A stretch of DNA of 64,000 bases from Bacillus spongiae (GCF_037120725.1 NZ_JBBAXC010000012.1:1-64000), one strand, 5' to 3'; counted from the stretch's first letter, positions 8,469-17,772 are shown. Made by a program: numbers and translations. The notes: generated by a model from the sequence alone, not told the origin.

Positions 8469-9014
8469 TTATATTACCCGTGCTCCTAAAACTGTTCGAA
8501 AATGATCCAGTGACCATTCATGACCTTTTTCATTAAAAGAAGCAACCGCGTTTTGATGAACAACAATGGAAAAACCTTTATTGTATGCATCGATAGCCGT
8601 ATGAAGGACACAAATATCCGTACATACCCCTACAAGATGAAGCTCAGTAATTCCTCTTTCCCTTAGCTTCATTTCAAGATCAGTCCCTGCAAATGCAGAA
8701 TAACGAGTTTTATCCATAAAATATACATTTGGATGATTCTTATTTTCATTTACTAATTCTTTTACGCTTCCGTATAGATCTCGACCTTTCGTACCACGAA
8801 GATTATGAGGAGGAAATAGTTCTGTTTCAGGGTGACATGTATCCCCCTCTTCATGAACATCTACCGCTAAAACGACATAATCTCCATTCTCAATAAATTC
8901 CTTCGTTAACGAATAGATAGTACTTTCTATTTTTTGTGCAGGTTCTTGGCAAGAAAGGGCGCCGTTATCTGCGACAAAATCCCACGTATAATCAATTTGA
9001 ATCATAGCTTTCAC
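8469..9014 (-). CDS. pncA: Nicotinamidase (isochorismatase-like cysteine hydrolase)
   Basis: Hydrolyses nicotinamide to nicotinate for NAD salvage. The protein shows the family triad: Asp in IDYTWDF, Lys in MDKTRYSAFAGTDLE and Cys in LVGVCTDICVLHTA, and the metal-site pattern VDVHEEGDTCHPETELFPPH. It is close in layout to Bacillus subtilis PncA. I prefer the GTG at 9014 (181 aa): AAGGGAG is 9 bases upstream of it but only 3 from the ATG at 9020, and the start then aligns with the MKKAL-like start of relatives. Confidence 0.88.
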   Translation of the reverse strand: MKAMIQIDYTWDFVADNGALSCQEPAQKIESTIYSLTKEFIENGDYVVLAVDVHEEGDTCHPETELFPPHNLRGTKGRDLYGSVKELVNENKNHPNVYFMDKTRYSAFAGTDLEMKLRERGITELHLVGVCTDICVLHTAIDAYNKGFSIVVHQNAVASFNEKGHEWSLDHFRTVLGARVI

Positions 9015-9114
9015 TTCCATCAGCTCCCTTACAATCGTTTATCATTATTTTAGCGATTTTTAGTACTTGATGACAAATGATAATTATTAGCCATTCCTCA
9101 TTTTTTCATTGCGA

Positions 9115-9156
9115 TTGTTACACCAATAAATTATTATTATAATGAGTGATTACTCA
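9115..9156 (+). promoter_or_regulatory. SigA-type promoter with overlapping TetR-type operator
   Basis: -35 TTGTTA (9115-9120), a 17-base spacer, and -10 TATAAT (9138-9143). The imperfect palindrome TGAGTGATTACTCA (9143-9156, 6 of 7 arm positions paired) begins in the last base of the -10 box. This is where a repressor would block transcription. The TetR-family gene at the end of the operon is the obvious candidate. Confidence 0.7.
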
Positions 9157-9183
9157 CTTTTTAATACGAAGGGAGTTTTTAAT

Positions 9184-9903
9184 ATGCCGCACTCTATAAT
9201 GGAAATTCAATCTCTCTCAAAATCCTTTGGGGACCTTGAAGTCCTTAGGGAAGTAACCTTACAGCTGCGTAGGGGGGAGATCTATGGACTACTCGGTCCA
9301 TCCGGATCAGGTAAGACGACACTTATTAAAATGATGATTGGATTAGAAAAGCCTTCTGTTGGAACCATCACCTTTAACCAAAAGCCACTTTCCTCAAAAG
9401 ATTTATTTTATAATATCGGCTATATGGCCCAAGGCGATGCACTTTACAATGAATTAAGTGCTTATGAAAACCTTGATTTTTTTGCCTCCATGTATGGGAT
9501 GAAAAAAAGCGAGCGGAAAATGCGTATTTTAGAACTAATGGAAATGGTGGAATTATCGTCGGCCCTCCATAAACCTGTTTCCTTATATTCAGGCGGAATG
9601 AGACGGAGGCTGTCACTCATAACAGCCATGCTCCATCAGCCCAAAATACTAATTTTAGATGAACCTACAGTGGGTATTGACCCTGTTCTTCGTCAAAAAA
9701 TTTGGGCTAAATTTCAAGAACTGAAGAGCGACGGAGTATCTTTATTTATAACTACTCACGTTATGGATGAGGCTGAAAAATGTGATGTATTAGGACTTAT
9801 TCGTGATGGTCATTTAATTGCGAATGATACACCAAACCAAATTAAAGAAACCTTTCATGTCACAACCATGGAAGATGTCTTTTTAAAGATGGAGGGAAAC
9901 TAA
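9184..9903 (+). CDS. ABC-2 type transporter, ATP-binding protein
   Basis: ATPase of a drug/lipid-type exporter. It has Walker A GPSGSGKT, the Q-loop in IGYMAQGDALY, signature SGGMRRRLS, Walker B ILILDEP and switch histidine TTHVMDEAEKC. I start at ATG 9184 (239 aa), which has AAGGGAG about 8 bases upstream. The longer frame from 9142 would begin inside the operator. The permease gene follows without a gap, and the TetR regulator is third, giving a three-gene self-regulated export operon. The substrate is unknown. Confidence 0.9.
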   Translation: MPHSIMEIQSLSKSFGDLEVLREVTLQLRRGEIYGLLGPSGSGKTTLIKMMIGLEKPSVGTITFNQKPLSSKDLFYNIGYMAQGDALYNELSAYENLDFFASMYGMKKSERKMRILELMEMVELSSALHKPVSLYSGGMRRRLSLITAMLHQPKILILDEPTVGIDPVLRQKIWAKFQELKSDGVSLFITTHVMDEAEKCDVLGLIRDGHLIANDTPNQIKETFHVTTMEDVFLKMEGN

Positions 9904-10902
9904 ATGAGAGTATTAGGGTTTGCCAAACGGATAATCCTTCAGCTCCTTCGAGATAAACGAACGTTAGCTTTAATGTTTTTAGCGCCTCTCTTTATTTTAT
10001 CGTTGTTATGGTTAGTCTTCGACGCCGACCCGTACACGCCAAAAATTGGTGTAGTAGCAAATGCTATCGTCGAAGAACGATTGGAGGAACAGGGAGCCAT
10101 CGTCGTGTCAGAGGAAGAAGCAATGGAAAAACTTATCGATGGGGAACTTGATGGTTATGTTGACATGCTAGACACACCTACAATCGTTGTAGAAGGCAGT
10201 GACCCTTCCAAGACTAAGGTCACCATGAAAGAAGTTCAAGAGTGGCTATCAAATGGTGAATCCTCACTTAACATCCAGTATGTATACGGGGATGAAGATA
10301 TGGGCATGTTTGATTCATTTGGACCTATTTTACTTGGCTTTTTTGTGTTCTTTTTTGTCTTTTTAGTGAGTGGCGTTTCCTTCTTGAGAGAACGTACAAG
10401 TGGAACATTAGAGCGCTTACTTGCAAGTCCGTTGAAAATATGGGAAATGGTGTTTGGCTATATTGCTGGTTTTGGCATTTTCACTTTCGTTCAAGCCTCC
10501 ATTATTACATGGTACAGTATTTACATTTTAGACATGTTAATGATAGGAAGCTTTTTCACCGTCCTCTTCATCATCGTCCTATTGTCTTTTTCAGCATTAA
10601 CACTGGGAATATTATTATCAGCATTTGCAAAAAATGAGCTGCAAATGATGCAATTTATCCCAATCGTCGTCGTTCCACAAGTCTTCTTTTCGGGACTGTT
10701 TAATTTGGAGTCAATTTCTGAATGGTTAAATTGGATTGGACCCATGACACCTTTGTATTATGCAGGAAGTGCTCTAAAAGATGTCATGTTTAGAGGAGCA
10801 GGTATTTCTGATTTGCTTCCTTCTTTATTATTTTTATTGCTCTTCTCACTTACGTTTATTACTCTGAATATTATTACCCTAAAGAATTATCGTAAAATAT
10901 AG
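9904..10902 (+). CDS. ABC-2 type transporter permease
   Basis: A 332-residue membrane protein: one N-terminal helix (LALMFLAPLFILSLLWLVF), an extracytoplasmic domain of about 110 residues, then five or so helices at the C-terminus including GFFVFFFVFLVSGVSFLRER. The RERTSGTLERLLASPL motif is the hallmark of the ABC-2 family (YhgE/NatB/DrrB type). The ATG directly abuts the stop of the ATPase gene. Together they form one exporter, probably as a dimer of half-transporters. Confidence 0.9.
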   Translation: MRVLGFAKRIILQLLRDKRTLALMFLAPLFILSLLWLVFDADPYTPKIGVVANAIVEERLEEQGAIVVSEEEAMEKLIDGELDGYVDMLDTPTIVVEGSDPSKTKVTMKEVQEWLSNGESSLNIQYVYGDEDMGMFDSFGPILLGFFVFFFVFLVSGVSFLRERTSGTLERLLASPLKIWEMVFGYIAGFGIFTFVQASIITWYSIYILDMLMIGSFFTVLFIIVLLSFSALTLGILLSAFAKNELQMMQFIPIVVVPQVFFSGLFNLESISEWLNWIGPMTPLYYAGSALKDVMFRGAGISDLLPSLLFLLLFSLTFITLNIITLKNYRKI

Positions 10903-10928
10903 GTACCACTCTCAAAAGGAGACATTTC

Positions 10929-11582
10929 ATGTCAGAAGAAAATAATATATTTGATTATCTATTGAATGAAAATGAAAAGGTTACAGAAAAACAACGAAGA
11001 ATTATTGAGGCTGCAGTCGAAATGTTTGCTGAAAATGGATATGCTGCCACCTCGACGAATCAAATAGCTAAAAGAGCAGGGGTAGCCGAAGGGACGATCT
11101 TCCGACATTATCAAACAAAAAAAGACTTATTGCTTAACATAGTCTCTCCAATGATGGCTAAAATCATTGCCCCTTTTGTGATAAAAGACGTGCACAAGAT
11201 TATGGATACACCTTATGAAAGATACGAAGATTTTCTTCGTGCCATCATTCTTAACCGTCAAGAGTTTTTCAAAACGAATATTAATGTCTTTAAAATTTTT
11301 ATACAAGAAATCCCTTTTCATCCAGAGCTCAAAGAGCCCTTTATTGAACATGTCGTAAAGAAGGTATCAGAGAAGTTTGCTCTAGTAGTACAACACTATC
11401 AAGAGCGAGGGCAAATCATTAACCTCCCCCCAAAAGCTGTAATTCGTTTCACAATGACTGTCATCATAGGTTATATCATCTCTCAGCACGTCATTTTCTC
11501 TGAAAAAGATGGGAATCATGAAGAAGAAATTGAGCAAACCATCCAGCTCATAATGCACGGCCTTCATCCGAAAGAACATTAA
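10929..11582 (+). CDS. TetR/AcrR family transcriptional regulator
   Basis: A 217-residue repressor with an N-terminal helix-turn-helix (residues about 20-65: QRRIIEAAVEMFAENGYAAT, STNQIAKRAGVAEGTIFRHY) and an all-helical ligand-binding region. AAAGGAG precedes the ATG. Its position behind the exporter genes and the palindrome over their promoter suggest autoregulation and induction by the exported compound. The ligand cannot be inferred. Confidence 0.9.
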   Translation: MSEENNIFDYLLNENEKVTEKQRRIIEAAVEMFAENGYAATSTNQIAKRAGVAEGTIFRHYQTKKDLLLNIVSPMMAKIIAPFVIKDVHKIMDTPYERYEDFLRAIILNRQEFFKTNINVFKIFIQEIPFHPELKEPFIEHVVKKVSEKFALVVQHYQERGQIINLPPKAVIRFTMTVIIGYIISQHVIFSEKDGNHEEEIEQTIQLIMHGLHPKEH

Positions 11583-11588
11583 ACATAA

Positions 11589-11632
11589 AAAGGTCTGTAT
11601 CATAGTTTCTTGAATCTACGATACAGACCTTT
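11589..11632. terminator. Bidirectional terminator (TetR operon / HAD gene)
   Basis: A 13-bp perfect stem AAAGGTCTGTATC / GATACAGACCTTT with an 18-base loop lies between convergent genes. T/A tracts flank both sides. Confidence 0.75.
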
Positions 11633-11656
11633 AACATTAGGATAACGAAGCAACCG

Positions 11657-12529
11657 CTACTTTATGCTTTCTGATAAGACAGCTTCAATGGCTTTTCCTA
11701 CTCCACTTTCTCGATTGGAAGCGGTTTGTCGTGAATAAAGTGCCTTTACTTTTTCGTCTGAATTTGCCATGACAACGGGATATCCGACTCGTTCTAGCAT
11801 AGACACATCATTGAAATTATCACCTATTGCCATACACTCTTTAAGCGTTATTCCTTTTTCATTTATATACTGCTCTAATGCAATCCCTTTTTGGGCATGC
11901 TCTGCTGTGATTTCAATATTTTCTTTCCCTGATGACGTAATCGCAATTTCAGTAATATTAGCCAACGTTTCACTTGCTTGTTTAAGCTTTTTATTATCCA
12001 TTGAATAAGCAAGGAATTTATTAATGAACAACGTTTCGTCCTGAAATAGCTGCTCATAATTATCGGTTACTTTAATTAATCCATTATTTGAAAATCTCTC
12101 TTCTACTGCTTGACGAACAAGAACTTCAGGCACCTCAGGGTTTGCTGACTGATAAATATCGACGAGAATTTGAATACCCAATTCACGACTTTCTGTATAA
12201 GTACCTTTATTCGTATAAAGTTCATAGTAAATGCCTAACTCACTTAAGGTAAGAGCTATTTTTTTAGCTTTTTCTCGACTCATACTCGCATGATAGATTA
12301 ATTCACCCTGTTCATCACGAATTTCTGCCCCATTTGAACAGATAATAGGTAGATGTAAATCTGCTTCCTGTAGGGCATATCTTGCTTCAGCATACGACCT
12401 TCCTGTCGCAATAATTACTTCTACCCCTTGTGATTTTGCTTTTTCGATTGCAATTTTATTTTCTTCCGTCACTTTTAATTCATGGTTCAACAATGTGCCA
12501 TCCATATCGGATGCTATACAACGAATCAT
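11657..12529 (-). CDS. Cof-type HAD-IIB phosphatase
   Basis: Cytoplasmic phosphatase of the Cof subfamily, acting on sugar phosphates or cofactors. Motif I is SDMDGTLLN near residues 7-15, motif II is ATGRS, the conserved Lys is in ITAEHAQKG, and motif IV is AIGDNFNDVSML. The 290-residue length and C2-type cap fit the family. It is a single gene; the exact substrate cannot be predicted. Confidence 0.88.
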   Translation of the reverse strand: MIRCIASDMDGTLLNHELKVTEENKIAIEKAKSQGVEVIIATGRSYAEARYALQEADLHLPIICSNGAEIRDEQGELIYHASMSREKAKKIALTLSELGIYYELYTNKGTYTESRELGIQILVDIYQSANPEVPEVLVRQAVEERFSNNGLIKVTDNYEQLFQDETLFINKFLAYSMDNKKLKQASETLANITEIAITSSGKENIEITAEHAQKGIALEQYINEKGITLKECMAIGDNFNDVSMLERVGYPVVMANSDEKVKALYSRQTASNRESGVGKAIEAVLSESIK

Positions 12530-12654
12530 TTTTTGGCACCTCTTTATTTAATTAGTTTCTTCTATTCTAAGGAAAAGGACGGTCATATTCAATTAATAAG
12601 AAAATAGACTTCCATAACCATCCATTCGGATGCATCCTGAGTGTACTCGTTTTG

Positions 12655-13674
12655 TTAACTCGTTTTCTTTAATCGTTCTAATTCCGTTGCGTTCACGTTT
12701 GAGTCTACTTTTGAAGAATCTATATTTGTTACTTTCTTTATTTTTGCAAAATAATGCGACCTTCCAGAAGTAGCAATCACATACCCTTCAATCATTAATG
12801 CGACTGCCAAGATCGCTAAGCCAAAACAAATAATAGGTGCCAACGGAATCCATGGAGCTGTTTCCATCCACCGAAATGAACTACCTATTAAACCTGACCA
12901 TTCATTTGTGACACTAAGTGGTGGGTCCTGCGGACCAAAACCAAAAGTTAGAATTGTCCCACCTAGAAATAAATTTACGACACCAAGATGAGAGAAAATA
13001 ATGAAAGCCTGCATTATTTGCTGTCCAAATAAGACAAACAGCTTTTCTCGAAGAGCTGGATAAATATGCTTCCGTACAATTCTTACTTTACTTGCTCCCA
13101 CCGTCTTTGCGCATTGAACATATTCTTTTTGATAAATGAGCATTGTTTCGTTCCCAATCAAAGTTGAAATAATGGGAACTGTTAGTAAAGCTAATATAAC
13201 AATCTCAATCCCTATTCTCTCAAAAAGTGTATTTTCAAACCCATCTGGGGTCATATTTAGAATAGGGGATAAAATATAGTAGGCAATAATACTTAAGGGA
13301 ACAAAATGGAATGAATCAGCAAAGCCATTTACAAACCGCTTCTGCTTTCTAAATACCGTTCCTAGTAAAAGACCAATTGGAATGGAAATAATCATTCTGA
13401 GAAAGGCTACCGCAAACGCCCCTAAAATAGTGTATTTTGCTCCAACAATGATTTTTCCTAGTAAATCAAACCCTTCATTGTCTGTCCCTAATAGAAAGCT
13501 GCCGGTAGGGCCATAAGGAGCATCATCTATAATTTTGCCCTCAGCTGAACGTACAAAAAACTCTTGGCGTATCTCGTCATCCCATATAAAAGAATAGGTG
13601 AAACTACTCACGAGAAATAGAAATAGAATGCTAAAGCCAATTAAAAATAACGGTTGCTTTATTGCTTTCCTCAT
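12655..13674 (-). CDS. ABC transporter permease, DppC/OppC/NikC-like
   Basis: A 339-residue inner-membrane component of a peptide/nickel-type importer, with an N-terminal helix, an extracellular domain (GSFLLGTDNEGFDLLGKIIVG is the family's LGTDxxGxD motif) and five further helices. The EAA-type loop is AKTVGASKVRIVRKHIYPAL. It overlaps the upstream permease gene by 4 bases (ATGA), so translation is coupled. No binding protein or ATPase gene lies nearby. Confidence 0.85.
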   Translation of the reverse strand: MRKAIKQPLFLIGFSILFLFLVSSFTYSFIWDDEIRQEFFVRSAEGKIIDDAPYGPTGSFLLGTDNEGFDLLGKIIVGAKYTILGAFAVAFLRMIISIPIGLLLGTVFRKQKRFVNGFADSFHFVPLSIIAYYILSPILNMTPDGFENTLFERIGIEIVILALLTVPIISTLIGNETMLIYQKEYVQCAKTVGASKVRIVRKHIYPALREKLFVLFGQQIMQAFIIFSHLGVVNLFLGGTILTFGFGPQDPPLSVTNEWSGLIGSSFRWMETAPWIPLAPIICFGLAILAVALMIEGYVIATSGRSHYFAKIKKVTNIDSSKVDSNVNATELERLKKTS

Positions 13675-14561
13675 GTGAGCACCTCTCCTTTTCCTGCTTT
13701 TCTTTCAATCAGCCACTCTCCAATCGTATAAAAAATAAATACTGGAATAAAGATCGCTATTAACGTAACAGTGGTCACTTTTGGTTGCATATTTTGAAAT
13801 AGGAACCATGTAATACCCGGTACATTAAATAAGATCTCTAACACAAATAAATTAGACAACATAAACCAGATGATTTTCTTCGATTGAAAAAACACTGAGA
13901 TGATGGCATTACGAAACATATGTTTTGTGAAAATAATCGTTTTTCCATTCCCAATTGATTTTGCCAACTCGACATAATTCTGCCTTTCTTCATTTTCAAA
14001 GGTGAGCATGCTTAAACGAAAAAGATGTATCATTGGCAAAATGGATAAACAGAGAATTGGTAGTAAATACGCCTTTGTAGGGCCGACCGCAGCAAACTCT
14101 ACTAATAATATTTGTGTTTTTTTATAAAAGAAAACCACAAACATCTGGCACATGAGAATAATAAATATATCGGGTAGCGATTCAAATAAAAAGAAAATCA
14201 TCTTTATTTTCCTTCTATTTCTTTCCGTGAAAAGCATTGTAATGTATGTAAGAAGTAAGGAAACTATAACAGCTACTAAAAATGCGCCTAGCAATAAAGT
14301 AAGAGAATAAGAGAGTGGCTCTATTATTAGGGGGAATAAAGGTCGAACTGCAGACGGATCTCTACCATGATAGGTAATCTCGTCCAAATGAAATAAAGCT
14401 GAAGTTATTTCTAAAACTGATTCAAAATACATGGACCAATTTAATTGCCATGAGCTAAGCCCGCTTAGTAAATTAGGGAGAGCTCCCACTAATATGATTC
14501 CTACACAAGCGAACAATAGCTGAAAACTTTTATCGACTATTTTCTTTAGTAATCTACTCAA
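13671..14561 (-). CDS. ABC transporter permease, DppB/OppB/NikB-like
   Basis: A 296-residue partner permease with about six membrane helices. The EAA-like loop is VELAKSIGNGKTIIFTKHMF and the C-terminus has VPGITWFLFQNMQP, resembling the family's G-L---A----D segment only loosely. I start at TTG 14561, placed 8 or so bases after a G-rich site (GGGGTG); the longer frame starts inside that G-run. It is more diverged than its partner. Confidence 0.75.
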   Translation of the reverse strand: MSRLLKKIVDKSFQLLFACVGIILVGALPNLLSGLSSWQLNWSMYFESVLEITSALFHLDEITYHGRDPSAVRPLFPLIIEPLSYSLTLLLGAFLVAVIVSLLLTYITMLFTERNRRKIKMIFFLFESLPDIFIILMCQMFVVFFYKKTQILLVEFAAVGPTKAYLLPILCLSILPMIHLFRLSMLTFENEERQNYVELAKSIGNGKTIIFTKHMFRNAIISVFFQSKKIIWFMLSNLFVLEILFNVPGITWFLFQNMQPKVTTVTLIAIFIPVFIFYTIGEWLIERKAGKGEVLT

Positions 14562-14845
14562 ATTATTACACCCCACCCCTTCCAATTTAATGCAATATTA
14601 ACATATTTGAGAATTTTGTAAACATTTTAAATAGGTATAAAGGGGGATATTCCTACTCTATCTGTTTTATCATTGATTATTACAGAAAAAAGTTTTTGCA
14701 ATTTGCACTATATTTAGAATAAAATAGAATAGTAAGACTTTCTTGCAAAAGTTAATAAAAAACTAGATTAATGTATAAATATAAACTATAATGACTATAG
14801 TTGAATTTTTATACAAAAAAATCAATAAATTATACGAGGTGTGCT

Positions 14846-16207
14846 ATGACAACAAAGTTTAAGCTTACTCATGTTATGAAATTTTTACTACCTTCGCTTC
14901 TTGGTATTTTCTTATTTATGATTCCTATTCCTAATCCGCTTGGAGATGGTGTTTCTATTCCAATTGCCATTCTTTCGACGTTTCTTCAAGATAATATAGG
15001 GTCCCTTATCCCGGCCATTATGACTATCTTAATTATCGTAACTGCTACAGCAACCCTTGTAGCAAAGCTATTTAAACCGACTTTTATTATTCAACAACCC
15101 TTTTTGAATAATTTATTCAATGTCTCAATCACCTGGGTTTTTATTCGTCTATTTGGTGCCATTTTTGCCGTTATGACACTATATCAAATTGGTCCTGAAT
15201 TGATTTGGGAACCAAATACAGGTGGGTTACTATTAGCAGATGGCGGATTACTATCGATTCTTTTCTCTGTATTTTTATTCGCTGGGCTATTTTTGCCCCT
15301 ATTACTAAACTTTGGATTACTAGAACTTTTCTCTGCCTTATTAACTAAATTGATGAGACCTCTATTTAAACTTCCAGGACGATCTTCTATCGATGCTTTA
15401 GCTTCGTGGTTAGGAGACGGAACCATTGGGGTACTGTTAACAAATAAACAATATGAAGATGGCTATTATACAAAGAAAGAAGCTGCCATTATCGGAACGA
15501 CCTTTTCAGTTGTTTCTATTACTTTTAGTTTAGTGGTTATTACAGAAATCGGACTAGAGTCCTATTTCCTTCCGTTTTATGGGACAGTAGCCTTATCAGG
15601 AATTGCTGCGGCTATCATTTTACCTAGAATCCCACCATTGTCTCGTAAACCAGACACTTTCATAAATGGCCAAGTTCGAGAAAAAAATGATGAAGCAATT
15701 CCTACCGGACAGTCACCATTAAGCTTCGGATTTTCTAAAGCTGTTGAACAAGGAAGAAAGAATTCGAGCGTTGGTATTTTCTTTAAAGATGGCATGAAAA
15801 ACGTATTGGATATGTGGCTTGGCGTTGCACCCGTCGTTATGGCAATCGGGACGATTGCGTTAGTTATAGCAGAACATACACCAATATTCAGCTACCTTGG
15901 TTATCCATTTATACCGTTACTTGAGCTTTTGCAAATCCCTGAAGCACAAGCAGCTTCTGAAACAATTGTCGTTGGCTTTGCTGACATGTTTTTACCTGCT
16001 ATAATCGGAAGTGGAATTGAAAGTGAATTAACTCGTTTTGTGATTGCTTGTTTATCTGTCTCTCAGCTTATTTATTTATCAGAGGTAGGGGGATTAATTT
16101 TAGGATCCAAGCTCCCTTTATCATTGTTTAATTTATTCGTAATTTTCCTATTACGTACTCTCATTACCTTACCGATCATTGTTGCGATCGCTCATCTTAT
16201 CTTTTAA
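14846..16207 (+). CDS. YjiH family membrane protein (nucleoside-recognition/Gate domain)
   Basis: A 453-residue polytopic membrane protein with about ten hydrophobic segments. It resembles the YjiH family, which contains two Gate (nucleoside recognition) domains; its transport role is unproven. The ATG at 14846 follows an ACGAGGTG site. The longer frame from 14801 has no site and an AT-rich unnatural start. A long charged loop (about residues 270-300) separates the two halves. It ends at a strong terminator. Confidence 0.8.
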   Translation: MTTKFKLTHVMKFLLPSLLGIFLFMIPIPNPLGDGVSIPIAILSTFLQDNIGSLIPAIMTILIIVTATATLVAKLFKPTFIIQQPFLNNLFNVSITWVFIRLFGAIFAVMTLYQIGPELIWEPNTGGLLLADGGLLSILFSVFLFAGLFLPLLLNFGLLELFSALLTKLMRPLFKLPGRSSIDALASWLGDGTIGVLLTNKQYEDGYYTKKEAAIIGTTFSVVSITFSLVVITEIGLESYFLPFYGTVALSGIAAAIILPRIPPLSRKPDTFINGQVREKNDEAIPTGQSPLSFGFSKAVEQGRKNSSVGIFFKDGMKNVLDMWLGVAPVVMAIGTIALVIAEHTPIFSYLGYPFIPLLELLQIPEAQAASETIVVGFADMFLPAIIGSGIESELTRFVIACLSVSQLIYLSEVGGLILGSKLPLSLFNLFVIFLLRTLITLPIIVAIAHLIF

Positions 16208-16224
16208 AAATTATCTGTTAGCAG

Positions 16225-16265
16225 AATCATCCCCCCAAACAATCTCTTTGTTTGGGGGGATGATT
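16225..16265 (+). terminator. Strong terminator after the YjiH-like gene
   Basis: An 18-bp perfect stem containing CCCCCC/GGGGGG with a 5-base loop is followed by a T-rich tract. It lies 18 bases after the stop codon. Confidence 0.9.
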
Positions 16266-16856
16266 TATTTGATGGATTAATAATGAATCTTTAATCATTT
16301 CAGACTCTACTGGTACAACAAAAACTGTGAACACAAATCGTTAGTCACCAGCTTTTGCTTCTTTGATTTCTACATTAATAGAAAATTTGTGCTTCTAATG
16401 AATCCTAGCGGGGTATATCAGTCTATCTTCATTAAAAGGGCTATTTTCTTTCTATGGTCCATGTTTTGGTTACGTTTTTTAAAATTGGGAAGTAACTAAC
16501 TTGTGACTACTCACAGCAGTGAACGGTTCAAGGGAAATGAAAAATAGCAGAGAATAATATATTTATGAGCATGTTTGATAAACAAGATAATAGAGCGAGA
16601 GGGCAATAGTTTAAACATTACAGCATTAAATCGAATATAGAGCATTTTCCCTTTAAAGGGGTAAGGAAAAGGAAGGAAAGAGATTGCGTAGGTCACACAC
16701 TCGTTCATTCCTCCTCTCCAAGGTTAGGGCATACCTAGGATTTCTTAGTTAACCAACATTCATTGTTTAACTTGTACTTTTTCTTGGGAATAAGACTCTT
16801 CATTTGCCATATTCCTTTAGTTCCAAAATGAAAACATGATGATGATTATTATTGCG
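16266..16856. other. Intergenic stretch; one doubtful 65-codon frame
   Basis: No recognised gene. A minus-strand frame at 16511-16708 starts with ATG right behind GGAGAGGAGGA, which is a strong ribosome site. Its product (MNECVTYAISFLPFPYPFKG ...) is hydrophobic and matches nothing I know. It may be the remaining 5' end of a lost gene. Confidence 0.4.
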
Positions 16857-17495
16857 CTAGGATTTGAAACCCTTGAGTTGTTTTTGCTGTCGACGATAGG
16901 CTTCTGGTGTCAGTCCGATTTTCTTCTTAAACAGCGTAATAAAATAAGGCGTATTGGAAAGCCCGACAGATTTACCGATTTCAGAAACAGGGTCATCTAC
17001 AGTAGTTAATAACATTTTCGCCTTTTCCATTCGGATATTCTGGATGTAATTCACTGGGGTCATACCTTTAATTTTTTTAAACGTTCGATGCAAGTGATAA
17101 GGAGTTCCATGGCTTAGAAGCGCCAGTGCTTCAAGCGTCAACGTTTCATTGTAGTGGCTATCCACATATTCGGTTATAAAAGCAATCCACTCCTCGTCGG
17201 GCAGCCTTTGCCCGGTTGGCTTGCACCGTTTGCAGGGACGAAAATGTGCGGCTAATGCTTGATCAGCATTTTCAAAAAAGCCAATATTGTCTCTCTTCGG
17301 TAATCTTGATTTGCAAGAAGGGCGACAAAAGATACCTGTTGTTTTTACTGCATAAAAAAATTGTCCATCATAAGAAGCATCATCATTAGAAATGGCCTGC
17401 CATTGTTCATCAGAAACAGGTTCGGATAGAATTGGCTTGTCAGCGTCTGACTTTTGAATAGTCCGATATGGATTCATCTTCCAATCATCTGTCAA
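16857..17495 (-). CDS. adaA: AdaA: methylphosphotriester-DNA methyltransferase and AraC-type activator
   Basis: Sensor-activator of the adaptive response. It takes a methyl group from Sp-methylphosphotriesters in DNA onto a zinc-bound cysteine and then activates repair genes. The Ada zinc domain (residues about 29-95) carries Cys57 and Cys61 (TGIFCRPSCKSR) and Cys88 and Cys91 (HFRPCKRC). The AraC domain (about 105-205) contains two helix-turn-helices, the second ending SVGLSNTPYFITLFKKKIGL. The TTG start at 17495 has GAGGTG 8 bases upstream. The O6-methylguanine domain is absent and encoded separately by ogt, the Bacillus AdaA/AdaB layout. Confidence 0.93.
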   Translation of the reverse strand: MTDDWKMNPYRTIQKSDADKPILSEPVSDEQWQAISNDDASYDGQFFYAVKTTGIFCRPSCKSRLPKRDNIGFFENADQALAAHFRPCKRCKPTGQRLPDEEWIAFITEYVDSHYNETLTLEALALLSHGTPYHLHRTFKKIKGMTPVNYIQNIRMEKAKMLLTTVDDPVSEIGKSVGLSNTPYFITLFKKKIGLTPEAYRRQQKQLKGFKS

Positions 17496-17515
17496 TTTGA
17501 ATCACCTCTAACTTT

Positions 17516-17578
17516 AGTATAAACCTGCAAACAAGCTTGTGTATGCATTTTAGAATGTAATAGCAAGATAACGAAATT
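17516..17578 (-). promoter_or_regulatory. adaA promoter with Ada-type operator (box 1)
   Basis: On the gene strand a 27-bp box (17552-17578) with core TATCTTGCTATTACATTCT is followed by 7 bases, a poor -35 (ATACAC, 17539-17544), 17 bases and a good -10 TATACT (17516-17521). A weak -35 with a box directly upstream is what an activator-dependent promoter should look like. Two other genes of this island have the same layout. Confidence 0.75.
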
Positions 17579-17591
17579 TAAAAGACAAGTT

Positions 17592-17772
17592 GTTACGTTA
17601 TCATACGCATTGCTTTTGTTAGAACAGTGTGTAACCAGTTTAAATGGTCTGGACTTTCTTTGGCATTGTAAACTTGTAAACCGTGCTTAAAAAGGAATTC
17701 CATTAAGTGCTCAGTTAGAATGATTGTAAAACATATCAATTTATTAAACACATCTGAATGGAATATCAAGTA
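17592..17772 (-). pseudogene. Possible transposase fragment (IS1595-like)
   Basis: A minus-strand open frame of about 60 codons ends at TAA 17592-17594. It includes VYNAKESPDHLNWLHTVLTK, which recalls the HLKWLHTIISNAK motif near the end of IS1595-type transposases. It has no plausible start of its own and overlaps the stop of the Ada-like gene. I consider it a remnant, with the family uncertain. Confidence 0.3.

Noticed and set aside
9078-9092. Fur-box-like sequence TGATAATTATTAGCC between pncA and the exporter
   Set aside because: It matches 13 of 15 positions of a 7-1-7 Fur motif, but the region is AT-rich and no iron gene is adjacent.
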